From positions 310,001-374,000 of the forward strand of contig JNEN01001212.1 in the NCBI GenBank assembly GCA_000697355.1: a stretch of DNA of 64,000 nt, in the 5' to 3' direction. Positions within the stretch are counted from its first letter, which is position 1. The number at the start of each line of letters is the position of its first letter. Source of the stretch: Syncephalastrum monosporum B8922. Taxonomy: Eukaryota > Mucoromycota > Mucoromycetes > Mucorales > Syncephalastraceae. The notes beneath the pieces were generated by a model that was not told where the DNA came from, made no database searches, and was given only the letters and a program-made list of their open reading frames with translations. The position numbers and the translations under genes were made by a program. Below are positions 24,287-34,752 of the stretch, in pieces.

Positions 24287-26269
24287 TTAGGCCAGGACCT
24301 GTGACCAAGGAATGTCACGGTTGGCAGCCTCTATGGCATCCAGCAAGTGAGCCAGGTCGCGTTGCACGCTCACTGTCGGAGCGTTGATCACGATACGGAA
24401 GAAATTGGGCACTCCATCCAGCGGAGCGTGGTCGACCAAAAATTCACCCGATTGATTTACCCGTGCGTGTACGGTGCGGGTCACCAGCGTCATTTTCTCC
24501 TTGTACACTGCCGGGTCTTTCTTCCACTCCTCCACTTGGCTCTCTAAGCCGTGAGGCATCACCCAAAAGCTAACCTGGCAAAACAAACTCGGATCTTTGA
24601 TAAGCTTAAGCGAGGGTCGACTGCGGACAAGGTCAGTAAACGCCGTGGCGGCCTCGATCGCTTGATCGATCCGGCGGCCCAGACCCTGACGTCCATAGAA
24701 CTTCCAGGCCAGAAACATCTTGAGCGCATCTGGTCGACGGCCACAGCCGATGGTGCCTGCACCTAGATCGTAAGGGTTGCCGTGGAATAGATAATCAGCC
24801 TGGAGCGTATTTGCGTTCGCAAACAGGAGGTTTCCTTGGTGGGGTGTCAGAACCATGGAGCACTGCAGCGGAACGCCCAGGAGTTTATGAGGGTTGAGTG
24901 TGAAAGTATCGGCCTAATGATAGCATTGGTCAGTACGGTGGACTCAATATTCTCCACGACGACGCGCGCTCTCTCTCTCTCTTTTTCTCTCCTTATTGCC
25001 CCGTCAATGGCATCGCCGTTCTCTTTTTTGGATACTTGCCAGTTCTGAGCCGTCCACCCAGCCCAAGTTCTCCCGAACGTTATCAGAAAAGATGGCTGAA
25101 CCACCCCAGGAACCGTCGACATGGAGCCAGCAGCCGTACTTTTTGGCAACAGCTGATATACTGCGGATAGGGTCGAAGGCTCCCTAATCCAAAAATGAGA
25201 AATGGCGGGCATAAATACAAACTCAACAGCAGTGTGTTCTTTGCGTACCAAGACCGTGGTTCCCGCCGTCGCGTTAATAAAGAAAGGGGTTTCACCCTGT
25301 TCAATGCTCTGCTGAATGAGACGTTCTGCAGATGGCAAAACAGACTAGGTTAGTGTCACCTATCTCATAAGAATACGGCGGCAGGGCCCATTACCCAGTT
25401 CATCGACCCGCATTTGGGCCTTGTCATCGACCGGGACCCTAACCATGCTGTCAGAGCCCAGACCAAGGACAAGCGCAGCCTTTTCAATGCTGTAATGGCA
25501 CTGCTCGGAGGTGAAGACCTTGAGCCTGCCATAGTCAGCTTGCGGGTTGAAGGGCCGGGGAATGTACCCCGTCTTCTTGATGGACGGGAAAAGTTTGTTG
25601 CGCGCGGTCACCATGGCAAGCAGGTTCGACGCTGAGCCGCCAGGACACAGTAGACCTCCTGCATGCTGAATAGAGTTTTGAGGCGATCAGTTTCATAAAG
25701 TTTGATAACCCTTTGATTTGACTGTGATATGATTTACCTCGCCCATACCGAGCAGCTGTCCTACTGCCCTGGTGACCTCGATTTCCATCAGTGTCAAGAC
25801 AGGTGACACATGGTAGACATGCGAGTTGGCGTTCAAGACACCCAGCAACAGTTCGGAAATGACGCCAATCGGGTTCGTACCAGCATACAGCTTGTCCATG
25901 AATCTCGGATTCCAGGAATTGACACTGTGCTCCAGGGTGGCCCTGATTAACTCAAACGTCCCTACAAAGCTGAATGAGCGACTTGAACTGTCTGGCCCCC
26001 CCCCCCCCCCGGATAACATACCGTCGATACCAGCGCCTTCTTCGGGCAAGCTGAGGTCGACTGCCTTGTAGAGCTCGTCGGGCGGCAGATAATTCACCAC
26101 AGCAGAAGTGGCAAACTGGCCGTCCTTGACGTCTAGATAGGTCATATGTGCATTAATATGCAGCCATGTAATACAAACAAAGCAGCCTACGTTGGATAAC
26201 CAGGTCGTGGATGCGCTTGAGCATCGCATCAAGCTCGGTGGCATTGTCCTTTTCCTTGTAGCTCACCAT
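24287..26269 (-). CDS. Group II PLP-dependent decarboxylase (glutamate/cysteine-sulfinate decarboxylase type)
   Basis: Decarboxylates an acidic amino acid with pyridoxal phosphate: glutamate to GABA, cysteine sulfinate to hypotaurine, or aspartate to beta-alanine. Substrate choice is not decidable by eye. Exons on the minus strand: 26269-26191, 26132-26022, 25961-25738, 25665-25395, 25325-25249, 25183-25040 and 24913-24287, 510 aa. Motifs are GGLLCPGGSASNLLAM, ATAGTTVLGAFDPI, WLHVDGSWGG (cofactor Asp) and TLNPHKLLGVPLQCS with the PLP lysine codon at 24884-24886. Intron 6 starts with GCAAGT rather than GT, the only choice that joins ENLGWVDGSEL to ADTFTLNPHK. Intron 2 holds a 15-C run. Confidence 0.93.
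25996..26010. repeat. 15-C homopolymer inside a decarboxylase intron
   Basis: Poly(C) on the + strand (poly(G) in the transcript) only a few nt downstream of the donor of the intron at 25962-26021. It is G-run rich and prone to sequencing slippage. Confidence 0.9.
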
Positions 26270-28146
26270 AGTAACGAGATGAAATTATTTGAATGGGATT
26301 GGTAAGAGGTGTGCGTGTGTGAGTTCGGAAACGTGCTTGATTTAAATCTTTGTATGGCCGCACGACCGGAGCTTCACATCGAGAGCCAAGACAAGCAGGC
26401 TGCTTCCCACAAGCACAATGCTCACTAGTCACCGCTGTATACGCTCTTTACAATACAGTACTGTAGAGAGTCGGAATCGGATTCGCAAAATTTCAGCAAG
26501 AGCGGCCCCGTTCAAATGCAAGACGTCAGACACCTTGCTCACTCGCAGAAAGTTCAGGAACAAACTTTGACTCCTGAGCCAATTTTCTGGTATGCCTCGC
26601 CTTGTGTAACGGATAGACTGCGTTGGTTTGTCACATAAAGCAAGTCCAGGATGTTTCTCTTGCTTTATAAGTCTACGCAGTACAGACAACGCGGCGATGG
26701 ACATTCAAAGTCATCAAAACCCTTTCGTCGACACGACAAGGCGGGAGAAAGGTAAGCTGGAAGCAATCAAAGAGGCAACCTCTTGCCCGTCTGGGCCCCG
26801 TCACATGGGTGACAAGTTGAATTTACGACGCGAAACTGATGCGCTGCTGATTGCGTGCTAAAATGATGATTTATTCGATATACTGGCTCATTTATTCAGC
26901 CAATCCATACCTTTCAGAATGTTCCTCCTTGCTGAAGTGTCACAAACGGGCTGCACGGGCACGTCATTTCCGCCAAACCTTCTCGCAATATTAGTCCCGC
27001 GTGTGCAAAAACAGAAAACTTTCTTTCACCAGAGCCCCATTTCCAGACTCATTTGGGGTGAAAAATGCCTCTTGTTTTGCTCTCTGTCATACCTTCTGCG
27101 CCTCTATGAAGCTGAGGGAAAAAAGATTTCAGTGAAACCAAAAATTGCGCGGGAGTCACCGGACAAGCACTTCCGAAGCACACGGAAAAAGAGAGAAAAG
27201 CAAATCGAATTCTTACGTACGAGGCTCTTACGGCAAACTTCACGAGCTTCATCGCTTTTGGCATGCTGGAGGAAAATGCGTCGGGCGGTTTCATGCACCG
27301 GATGGTTTAGGTATTGCCATCGATCCATTCTGTCGCTACGTCTTGTAGAGCATAGTCATAGGGACAAGACTTACGGAGATAGACTAAAAACTACCAGAAC
27401 ACACAAAGCTGAGGGGAAATGCGGGTGTTTTCTATGCTAGATTGAGACAGAGTGTACTTGTACTGTCATAGTATTTATGCGCTTTCCCGCTTGCACTGCA
27501 GAACGTGGCTCTTATTCAAGCGATGTGATCTGGACAAGTTTTCACGCCTTGCTTTTGTTCCCTTGATGCTAGCTCTCACCGTTTGTCTCGCTTTCATACC
27601 ATAAAAACTCCAGGTGATAATGCTGCGCAGTGGCCCATCGTAATAATAGCCTCTTAAATTCTATATTTTCGCAGTTGAAGGCCTGGCGTACACTACTTGA
27701 AAGACCGCCTCTAGGCTCCATATAGTCCGGCCATCCAATGCTCTACCGGTGGTGCTTTAGTAGCTTTTAGTTGAACTCGCAGTCTACTGCCATACTCAAA
27801 CAAGACCACTTATGACCAGGTGACCTCATGACCATATACAGGAGAAGGACGGTTAGCAGCGACTCCTGAACAAGTCGGACTGACCCGGGGTTCCTGGTGG
27901 TGGATATATCCGTGTGAGAATGCTAGCGGGGCCATAATAACAGACGTATATTGAAGAAAGATATCATACCTTTGTTGTCGTCGAACCAATGAAAGAGAAA
28001 TAGGCATCAATCTTTGGCTTGGTTTTCTAGCGGTGTTCATTTCATATTGATATTTGATATTTGATGCGCATAAAAATGTTTCTCTTGGCTGAAACAACTG
28101 AAAAATGACATTCTTCTCTTCCTCTGTTGGGCTTCTTAGAAAAGCA
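26270..28146. other. Intergenic region
   Basis: About 1.9 kb between the decarboxylase and the first F-box gene. The only candidate is the weak spliced small gene at 27049-27328. A 173-codon + strand frame (26919-27440) overlaps it but is Arg/Cys-rich with shadow-like composition. Confidence 0.5.
27049..27328 (-). CDS. Tentative spliced 56-aa protein
   Basis: Possible exons 27328-27221 and 27111-27049 with donor GTACGT and acceptor TTTTTTCCCTCAG, phase 0. The first exon reads like folded protein rather than noise (WQYLNHPVHETARRIFLQ, then EAREVCRKS). The second exon is less convincing and ends GIFHPK. An in-frame stop precedes the ATG, so the start is bounded. No family is recognised. It might be the first exon of a longer gene whose other exons I missed. 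Confidence 0.3.
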
Positions 28147-29816
28147 AGTATTAGCACTAGCGAGATGGACTAAGACCTTTTATTTATCGTCTTCCTGTGC
28201 TCAGTGGACTGGATGTTAATCTTGCCGTACGATGTCATTACGCTGATCTTTGATCATCTCGATTTCAGGGACCAGGTGCGGTGCAGTAGCGTCTGCAAAA
28301 CTTGGCGCTTGTGCTTTCAAAACTCTTTCGAATCTGTGGTCATAGAATCGCCTAAAACTGATAAAAAAGACGCCTACTCTGAAAGTCTACTCTTATGGCT
28401 CTTTCGTGTCAAGGGTGATACTACACGACATCTGAAAGTCAGCTTCCATGCCCCTCAAGGCGCTGTTGCTGTTATGGATCTTATTGCCGCCAAACGCTGG
28501 ACGCGACTCGAATCCATATCCTTATGCAGACACTTTTGGCTGGATAGTAAAGGTATGCGAACACGCCTATGAAACACCAGACATACTGATATCGTACGTC
28601 AAAAGCTGCTTGCCAAGCCGTCAATAGTAGCCGCTGGATGACTGTGATCGAGAACTGTTCGTCCCATCTTCGCCACCTGAATCTTCATTATTCCAGCCTT
28701 TTTATCAAAAGCAAAGACTTACTGACGATATTGGCCATGTGTAATCGGTTAACTCACTTTTACTATCGTGAGACCAGGGACCAGTTTGATGAGATAGCCG
28801 ACTCCAAAGAAGAACCTCCTGTGCACGAGTCTGCACCTAACGTACTGCTCCCCAGGTTTAATCTGACCCATCTCACCTGGTGGGCGGACTACGACATACC
28901 TTTCGGAACTGTACTTCCGCTGTGCCCAAAGCTAGAAGCGCTTACCGTGCGCGACGACGGATACATCACGAGTGGAGAATTGGGGACATTGATCGACTTA
29001 CTGCTGCAGAAACGGAATCCGAAACTACGTTTTTTCTCAATTGGAGGAGACATAGATACCAAAAGCAACCATTCTCTTCCCGTTTCCGAAGAAGATACTG
29101 TAGGCCTCCGCTCCCTCGACATCACTCCTTGGAAAGAAGACGAGGAACATCATGGCTGGTTGCTACAGGTGGCCGCCGACTTGTTTGCTGCCCACTTCGC
29201 GACGCTCTCATCTCTCTCACTCGCTATCGATCAGCATGATGCAGTACCTTTTTGGCGCTTGGTCTCTCGACCTAAAAGCAGCGTTTCTCCCCTGACGTCC
29301 TTGACGTACTGTTTTCCTCCATTCCAAACCGATGGCGTCGAACTCGAGGGTCTCTTTTGCATTTTCTTGAAGCAATGTCCGCATCTCACATACCTTAACC
29401 TTGAAAATGTGCCGTGGAACACTCTGCAGCTCCTACGCGTTTTATCCGCTTCGTTCTCGCTCAAAGATGTCGTTCTAAGTCAGATATCTGTCAGCATACA
29501 AGCACTTGACGAGCTTGATGAGCAGACTAGCAAGACACGTTTTACATTACCTTCGCTAACGCACCTCGAGTTGGCCCTTCCTTTCCATGACACGTTTCTG
29601 CGACAACTGGACCGTCTGGAAAATCTTACGTGCATTGTGCTTGGCGAAGGTCCTGTATTATCTTACACGGAACTTGTGCGTTTCTTTGCTACCAAGACTC
29701 CGCACCTAGAGCGTATCGAGATGCATCGCTCGAATTGTATGGACGTCAAAACAACGTCTGAAATTGAGTACGCGTTGACGAGGACGCCCTCAAGGCCGCA
29801 AGTCTCCATCAAGTAG
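28147..29816 (+). CDS. F-box/leucine-rich-like protein, copy 1 of tandem pair
   Basis: Likely SCF adaptor with a leucine-rich substrate domain. Proposed exons: 28147 (the single A of ATG), 28205-28552 and 28606-29816, 519 aa. The F-box reads MDWMLILPYDVITLIFDHLD followed by RDQVRCSSVCKTW. The body has irregular LRR-like units such as SHLRHLNLHYSSL, LTHLTWWADYDIPF, CPKLEALTV, PHLTYLNLENVPW and LTHLELALPF. The intron 28148-28204 has GTATTA/GCTCAG ends and joins A to TG, giving MDW. Without that splice, translation could still start at ATG 28213 (MLILPYD). The paralogue at 30109 has the same architecture and the same 348-nt second exon. Confidence 0.85.
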
Positions 29817-30108
29817 ATTGTGATTATTAATTTATTAGGCAGTCTATAAATCTCAATCACTGCTTGTCGCCAAGAATGAGTCATGATTTGTAACTTATGC
29901 TACCATATATACATGTGATATGTGCAACCCGATCTGCCCATGAACAATATACATTGGAATATATGCTGTTGACACCAACGAATGGTATCAGATTATGACT
30001 CATTTTACGTCAATACAGTATCTACCATGTGTAGCATTTATTGGGGAATAGATCCCCTTCTCTTCCTCACTCACCTTGCTTTGAAAGTTCTGTAGCGTCT
30101 TTTGCCAA
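29817..30108. other. Space between the F-box paralogues
   Basis: AT-rich; 3' UTR of copy 1 and promoter of copy 2. No reading frame is supported. Confidence 0.5.
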
Positions 30109-31806
30109 AGTAACTTAAATCATTTCCGTGGAAAAGGTTCTTGCTCATCTTAACTTTCTGTACAGTGGACTGGGTATCTATCCTGCCTCACGATCTCGTG
30201 GCTCTGATCTTCGGGCATCTGGAATTCAGTGAACGTGTTCGTTGCAGCAGTGTCTCTAAGAACTGGCGCGCGTATCTAAAGGACTCTTATGAAACCGTGG
30301 TTGTCAATGCACCAAAGCTCGACAGAAAAGACACTTATTCCATGAGTTTGTTTCTATGGCTCTCGTGTGCCAGAAAAGATGCTATCCGTCACGTACGAAT
30401 CTATATCAATGCACCTTCATTCTCTTCTGCAGTTTTAAACCTCATCGCCACTCGACGCTGGACTAAGCTCGAGTCTATGTCGTTAATTAGAAATACCCAA
30501 TCACTTAAAAGAGGTACGTATCTGCGTTTTGTATAACACTAGAGGATTACTTACATGATATGTAGACAGAGATGGATGCAGAATTATCAATGGAAGTCTC
30601 TGGAGTACAGTTCTAAGACACTGCTCCTCTCACCTCCGTGAGCTCCGTCTACACTACGCTGGCATACATATTAAGACGAGGGAGCTGATGGTGATATTAA
30701 AGGTGTGCAGGCATCTGACCCATTTCTACTACCGAGAAGAGCGAGACAATTTCGACAATGCTGCCGAGGACAATACTCTGGCGTCCATTCACACGGAAAA
30801 TACATTCCGGCAATCACAATCAGCGTTGACCCATTTAACCTGGCTGGCGGATTACGATATCGCGTACAGGATCGTCCTTCCACTATGTCCCAAGCTGAAG
30901 GTACTGACTGTGGGTGACAGGCAGTACGTCACAAGACAAGAGCTCGAAATATTAATCTCCTGGATACGGCGTAAAAGGAACCCTATGCTCCAATCCTTCT
31001 CGCTTGCCGACATGGAATGCGAAGAATCTGACATTCTATCCGACGGTACTATTGCCGGCCTCCACTCCTTGAACATCTCCCCTTTCAAGCAAGATAGAGC
31101 ATACCATGAGTGGCTGAGCCAGGCCGCCTTAGATCTCTTCATAGCACATCAAGCGACAGTCTTGAGGCTCACGATTGAGATAGACTACCATGACGCAGCG
31201 CTGTTTTGGAGCTCGATATGCAGCTCGGTCAGCTATACCAGTCCTCTGACTTCCTTGACCTACTGCTTTCCAACGGATCAAGTTAGCAGCGTGGAATCCG
31301 AACAGTTGTTTCTCAGTCTTTTTGCGCGATGTCCGCAGCTCGCCAACTTAGAGCTCATGAATATAACGTGGAACAGCCAGCAGATACTACGCATTCTATC
31401 CGCTGCCCCTGCTTTGTCTAAGGTCATTATGGACGGAACGTCGGATGAGGCAATGGCCGCTGACGATGATCCGCGGCGGGACAGCACGTCGTTCACCCTC
31501 CCTTCGTTGGTACACTTGGAACTAGATCTCCCTGTCACGGATACTTTCTTTTTGCAACTCAATTCCTTGCAAAAGCTTGTCTATTTTAAGCTGTGGTATC
31601 ATCCGCATTTGTTCCCGATAACAGCGCTGAAATCTTTTCTTGCGTACAAAGTACCCCGTCTCAAATTATTTGAGTTCTTTGGCAGAGGTCTTCCTAGCGA
31701 CGAGATGGAAAGTATAATGACGGCAATTCCATCAGTACACAAAGATCTGTCCAAATTGGGAAATGACTATATGTTTATTAGATGCAAGGCAGCAACAACG
31801 AAATAA
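30109..31806 (+). CDS. F-box/leucine-rich-like protein, copy 2 of tandem pair
   Basis: Paralogue of the gene at 28147: same F-box (DWVSILPHDLVALIFGHLEF, RVRCSSVSKNW), same LRR-like body (LTHFYYRE, LTHLTWLADYDIAY, CPKLKVLTVGD, LVHLELDLPVTDTFF), same intron positions. Proposed exons: 30109 (A of ATG), 30166-30513 and 30566-31806, 529 aa. The F-box exon has no ATG of its own before the F-box, so the gene needs the upstream splice (GTAACT at 30110, TACAG ending 30165), which again creates ATG from A plus TG. If that splice is wrong, the start lies on an unseen exon or the copy is damaged. The C-terminus diverges from copy 1. Confidence 0.82.
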
Positions 31807-32646
31807 ATTTTTTCCGAGAATTATTCAAAGCCGTCTGTGTGTACACAAATGCTAGTACAACGAATGTTATCGTGTGCAGTTATATACGCTCCTGTGGTAG
31901 GTATAAGAAAAGTGTATTATCTTCAGCACGTGTTGAGTTCTTATCACTCATAATTGACTAAAGCAGAGAATGACGACCAGGAACCATTACTCAATAAGGT
32001 AGGACTCTCGACATTTCTTGTCTCTTAAAATGTGTCAAAGGTGGTATGAGCACGCAGCAAGCAGTTTCTCGTGTGAGCTACTAGTCATGTAAGGTCTCTT
32101 TAGACTGTTGTTTAGCTGGGTTTCCCTAGCCACCCATTATCAATAATCGTATCGCAGCAATTGCTAATGATAAGACAATCAAATTAGAGATTGAACGTGG
32201 GCCAACGTACTGTAGAAATCTTGGAATAAACTTCAGCCATCTCAGGTACTCTTAAGTCTTGTGGTATCACATATATTACCGGCAGAGGACCAGTCATATT
32301 TTGGCCCTTCGTAGTGCCACGCTCTAGAAGTAAGATAAGACGTGGCGTTTTACGCTCCCTGCCCAGGAACTTCATAGCTTATACACAGATTTCAAAAAGG
32401 TATGTCGTTGATAGCAAATAATAAAAAAAAACTCAAAAACAAACAGCAGGACTAAAACGAAAAGGTGGATACAAACACGTAACCTTTTTACCTTAAAGCT
32501 ATCACTAGGATAACGACGGTGAATTAGTTTAAATTAGCATAAACTATTGAGAGAATAGCAGCGAAGCAGATACTTGGGCCTTGTGGAGTGGTGTTCAGGG
32601 ATGCAGATGCAAGACGTTTGCTGATCAAAAAGATGTGGATGGCCGC
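31807..32646. other. Intergenic region
   Basis: Downstream of the second F-box gene and upstream of the glutamine synthetase control region. No supported gene. Confidence 0.5.
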
Positions 32647-32849
32647 TGATAAGGCGGGAAATAAAAAATAAAGAAGCAAAAAAGGGGTGGAAAGGTCATC
32701 CTTCGTGATTCCACAGGTGTGAAAACGAGGGACTTTCCATCAAGCTCCAAAGGACATGTTGAAGTGATGTGAAGCAAAGAAAGGCAAGGGGATGAAGGGA
32801 GATTGATAAAGAGATAACGCAAAGCCTGATAAGGCGTGTCTTTGATAGC
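32647..32849 (+). promoter_or_regulatory. Cluster of five GATA-factor (AreA/Nit2-type) sites upstream of glutamine synthetase
   Basis: HGATAR matches on the + strand at 32647-32653 (TGATAAG), 32804-32810 (TGATAAA), 32812-32818 (AGATAAC), 32827-32833 (TGATAAG) and 32843-32848 (TGATAG). The two TGATAAGGCG words are identical over 10 nt. They lie about 135-340 nt before the start codon. Fungal nitrogen genes are commonly controlled by GATA factors at clustered sites; the regulation itself is inferred. Confidence 0.6.
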
Positions 32850-32984
32850 TGTGTCACTCTCGATTGGCGAAGGGCGAGAAATAAATAGCAGCGCATCAAA
32901 TTCCCGCATATCGTTTTTCACCTCCCTCTTCTCTCTTCCCCACTTTCTACAACTTTTTCCTTATCGTGCTCTTGTTCAAGAACA

Positions 32985-34250
32985 ATGGCTGTAGTCTCGA
33001 ACGCATCCACTCTCAAAAAATACTTGGCCCTCGACCAGAAGGGTTCTGTCCAGATCGAATACATCTGGATCGACGGCTTTAACCAGCTGAGATCAAAGAC
33101 CAAGACGGTGAATTCCGTACCAAAAGATGTCTCTGAACTCTCGGAATGGAACTATGACGGTTCCTCAACTGGCCAATCCGAGGGTCACGACTCGGATGTG
33201 CTTCTGAAGCCTGTGGCAATGTATGCCGATCCCTTCCGCGGAGGTGACAATAAGCTCGTGCTGTGCGAGACATACAACCCTGGTATGAAAAATCGACGAA
33301 AAAGGGAATGATAGGAAATGATTTGTTCCGATCAGCTTACACATCGTTTTGACATCAGATGGCACTCCACATGCCACCAACTACCGTCATGCGTGTAAAA
33401 AAACCATGGAGGCCTATGCGGAGCACAAGCCTTGGTTTGGTATCGAGCAGGAGTACATGCTGATAGATCCCGAGACGACCCGACCGTATGGCTGGCCCCG
33501 CCTTGGCTACCCTGAGCCTCAGGTAAGAGTGTATATTTAATATATAGGCTATGACATAACCGTTAACACACACGACAACCTATCAGGGCAAGTACTACTG
33601 CGGTGTGGGTGCTGGCAAAATCTTTGGTCGTGATATTGTGGAGGCGCATTATCGTGCGTGCCTATTCGCTGGTATCAACATTTCGGGAGTAAACGCGGAG
33701 GTGGCACCCGGCCAATTTGAATACCAAGTGGGCCCATGTGAAGGTCTGTCGATGGGTGACGAACTCTGGATGGCCCGCTACATCCTCGACCGCGTCGCAG
33801 AAGATTTTGGTATCGCTGTCACTATCCATCCCAAGCCTATCCAGGGTGACTGGAACGGTGCTGGCTGCCATACTAGTAAGTGATATGACAGTATCCATAA
33901 CAGCACTGACTAAACACAATTTTTTTCTATTTATAGACTACTCGACTGAAGAAATGCGTCAAGAAGGTGGTCTGGCTGCGATCGAAAAGGCGATTGAGAA
34001 GATGAGCCTGAAGCACTTTGAGCACATTGCAGTGTACGGCGAGGACAACGATCAACGCCTGACGGGTAAACATGAGACCGGTCATATTGGTGCGTTCTCG
34101 TATGGTATTGCCAACCGTGGTGCTTCCATTCGTATTCCTCGTCATGTGGGCAAGGAAGGCAAGGGCTACATGGAAGACCGTCGTCCTGCTTCCAACATAG
34201 ACCCTTACCGTGTCACTTCCATCATTGTCGAGTCTTCTCTTGGCCCTTAA
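32985..34250 (+). CDS. GLN1: Glutamine synthetase (eukaryotic type II)
   Basis: Makes glutamine from glutamate, ammonium and ATP in the cytosol, the main ammonium-assimilating step. Exons 32985-33282, 33359-33522, 33587-33875 and 33937-34250 encode 354 aa, the normal type II length. Motifs in order: beta-grasp [34 protein letters not shown]/metal region [39 protein letters not shown], the flap region and [11 protein letters not shown] pyrimidine-rich leader and the GATA cluster at 32647-32849 lie upstream. All splice phases close. A normal housekeeping copy. Confidence 0.98.
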
Positions 34251-34485
34251 AAGCCCTCTCTTTCCACCTCTACCGCGCCATAATACCGCTCATCATTCAT
34301 CCTCGCCTGTCCCGACCTATCCATCATTTTCACTTTTTGCTTCCCCTTCTTTCTTTTTTTCCTTCTCTTCCTCTCCTCGTCCTCTCTTCCCATCATTGCA
34401 CACAATAAACTACCTCAGAATTTTGCATCGATTATATTATTACGGACCCTTATAATATGTGTATGTCATACAAGTTAGTTGTGTA

Positions 34486-34752
34486 TTAAGCACCTGTGTT
34501 GGTCGGATCATTGGTAAGGACTTGGCCCGGTTTGCGTGCCATCGGATCACGATACTCCCACAGATGGTCAGGGTGGTTCGTGTTGCGGACAGCATCCGCG
34601 AGATACTTCTGAAGCTCCGGATCCGCCTTTGTTGGTTTGCCGTCATGCTCATGTGAATTTGAGGGTGCGGCTTCGCTCGACACCTTTGTAGAGTCGTCTT
34701 GGTGCTCTGGCGATGTGCTTGGTTTCTTCTTGTGTGTGAGCCAATCAAACAT
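34486..34752 (-). CDS. 88-aa hydrophilic protein of unknown function
   Basis: Unspliced frame; ATG 34752 is preferred (Kozak-like ACAATG), but an in-frame ATG at 34821 would add 23 residues. The protein starts MFDWLTHKKKPS and has a Ser/His/Asp-rich disordered middle. It ends in a motif-like block, ELQKYLADAVRNTNHPDHLW, then EYRDPMARKPGQVLTNDP. Short disordered protein with one C-terminal helix; no family recognised. It converges with glutamine synthetase, 235 nt between stops. Confidence 0.6.
   Translation of the reverse strand: MFDWLTHKKKPSTSPEHQDDSTKVSSEAAPSNSHEHDGKPTKADPELQKYLADAVRNTNHPDHLWEYRDPMARKPGQVLTNDPTNTGA

Noticed and set aside
25081..25338. Reading through the decarboxylase intron donors
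   Set aside because: Readthrough loses the conserved FDPIRSISAVAKKYG segment; splicing at GTACGC restores it.
26919..27440. 173-codon + strand frame
   Set aside because: Arg/Cys/Ser-rich without motif; the opposite strand gives a more protein-like segment.
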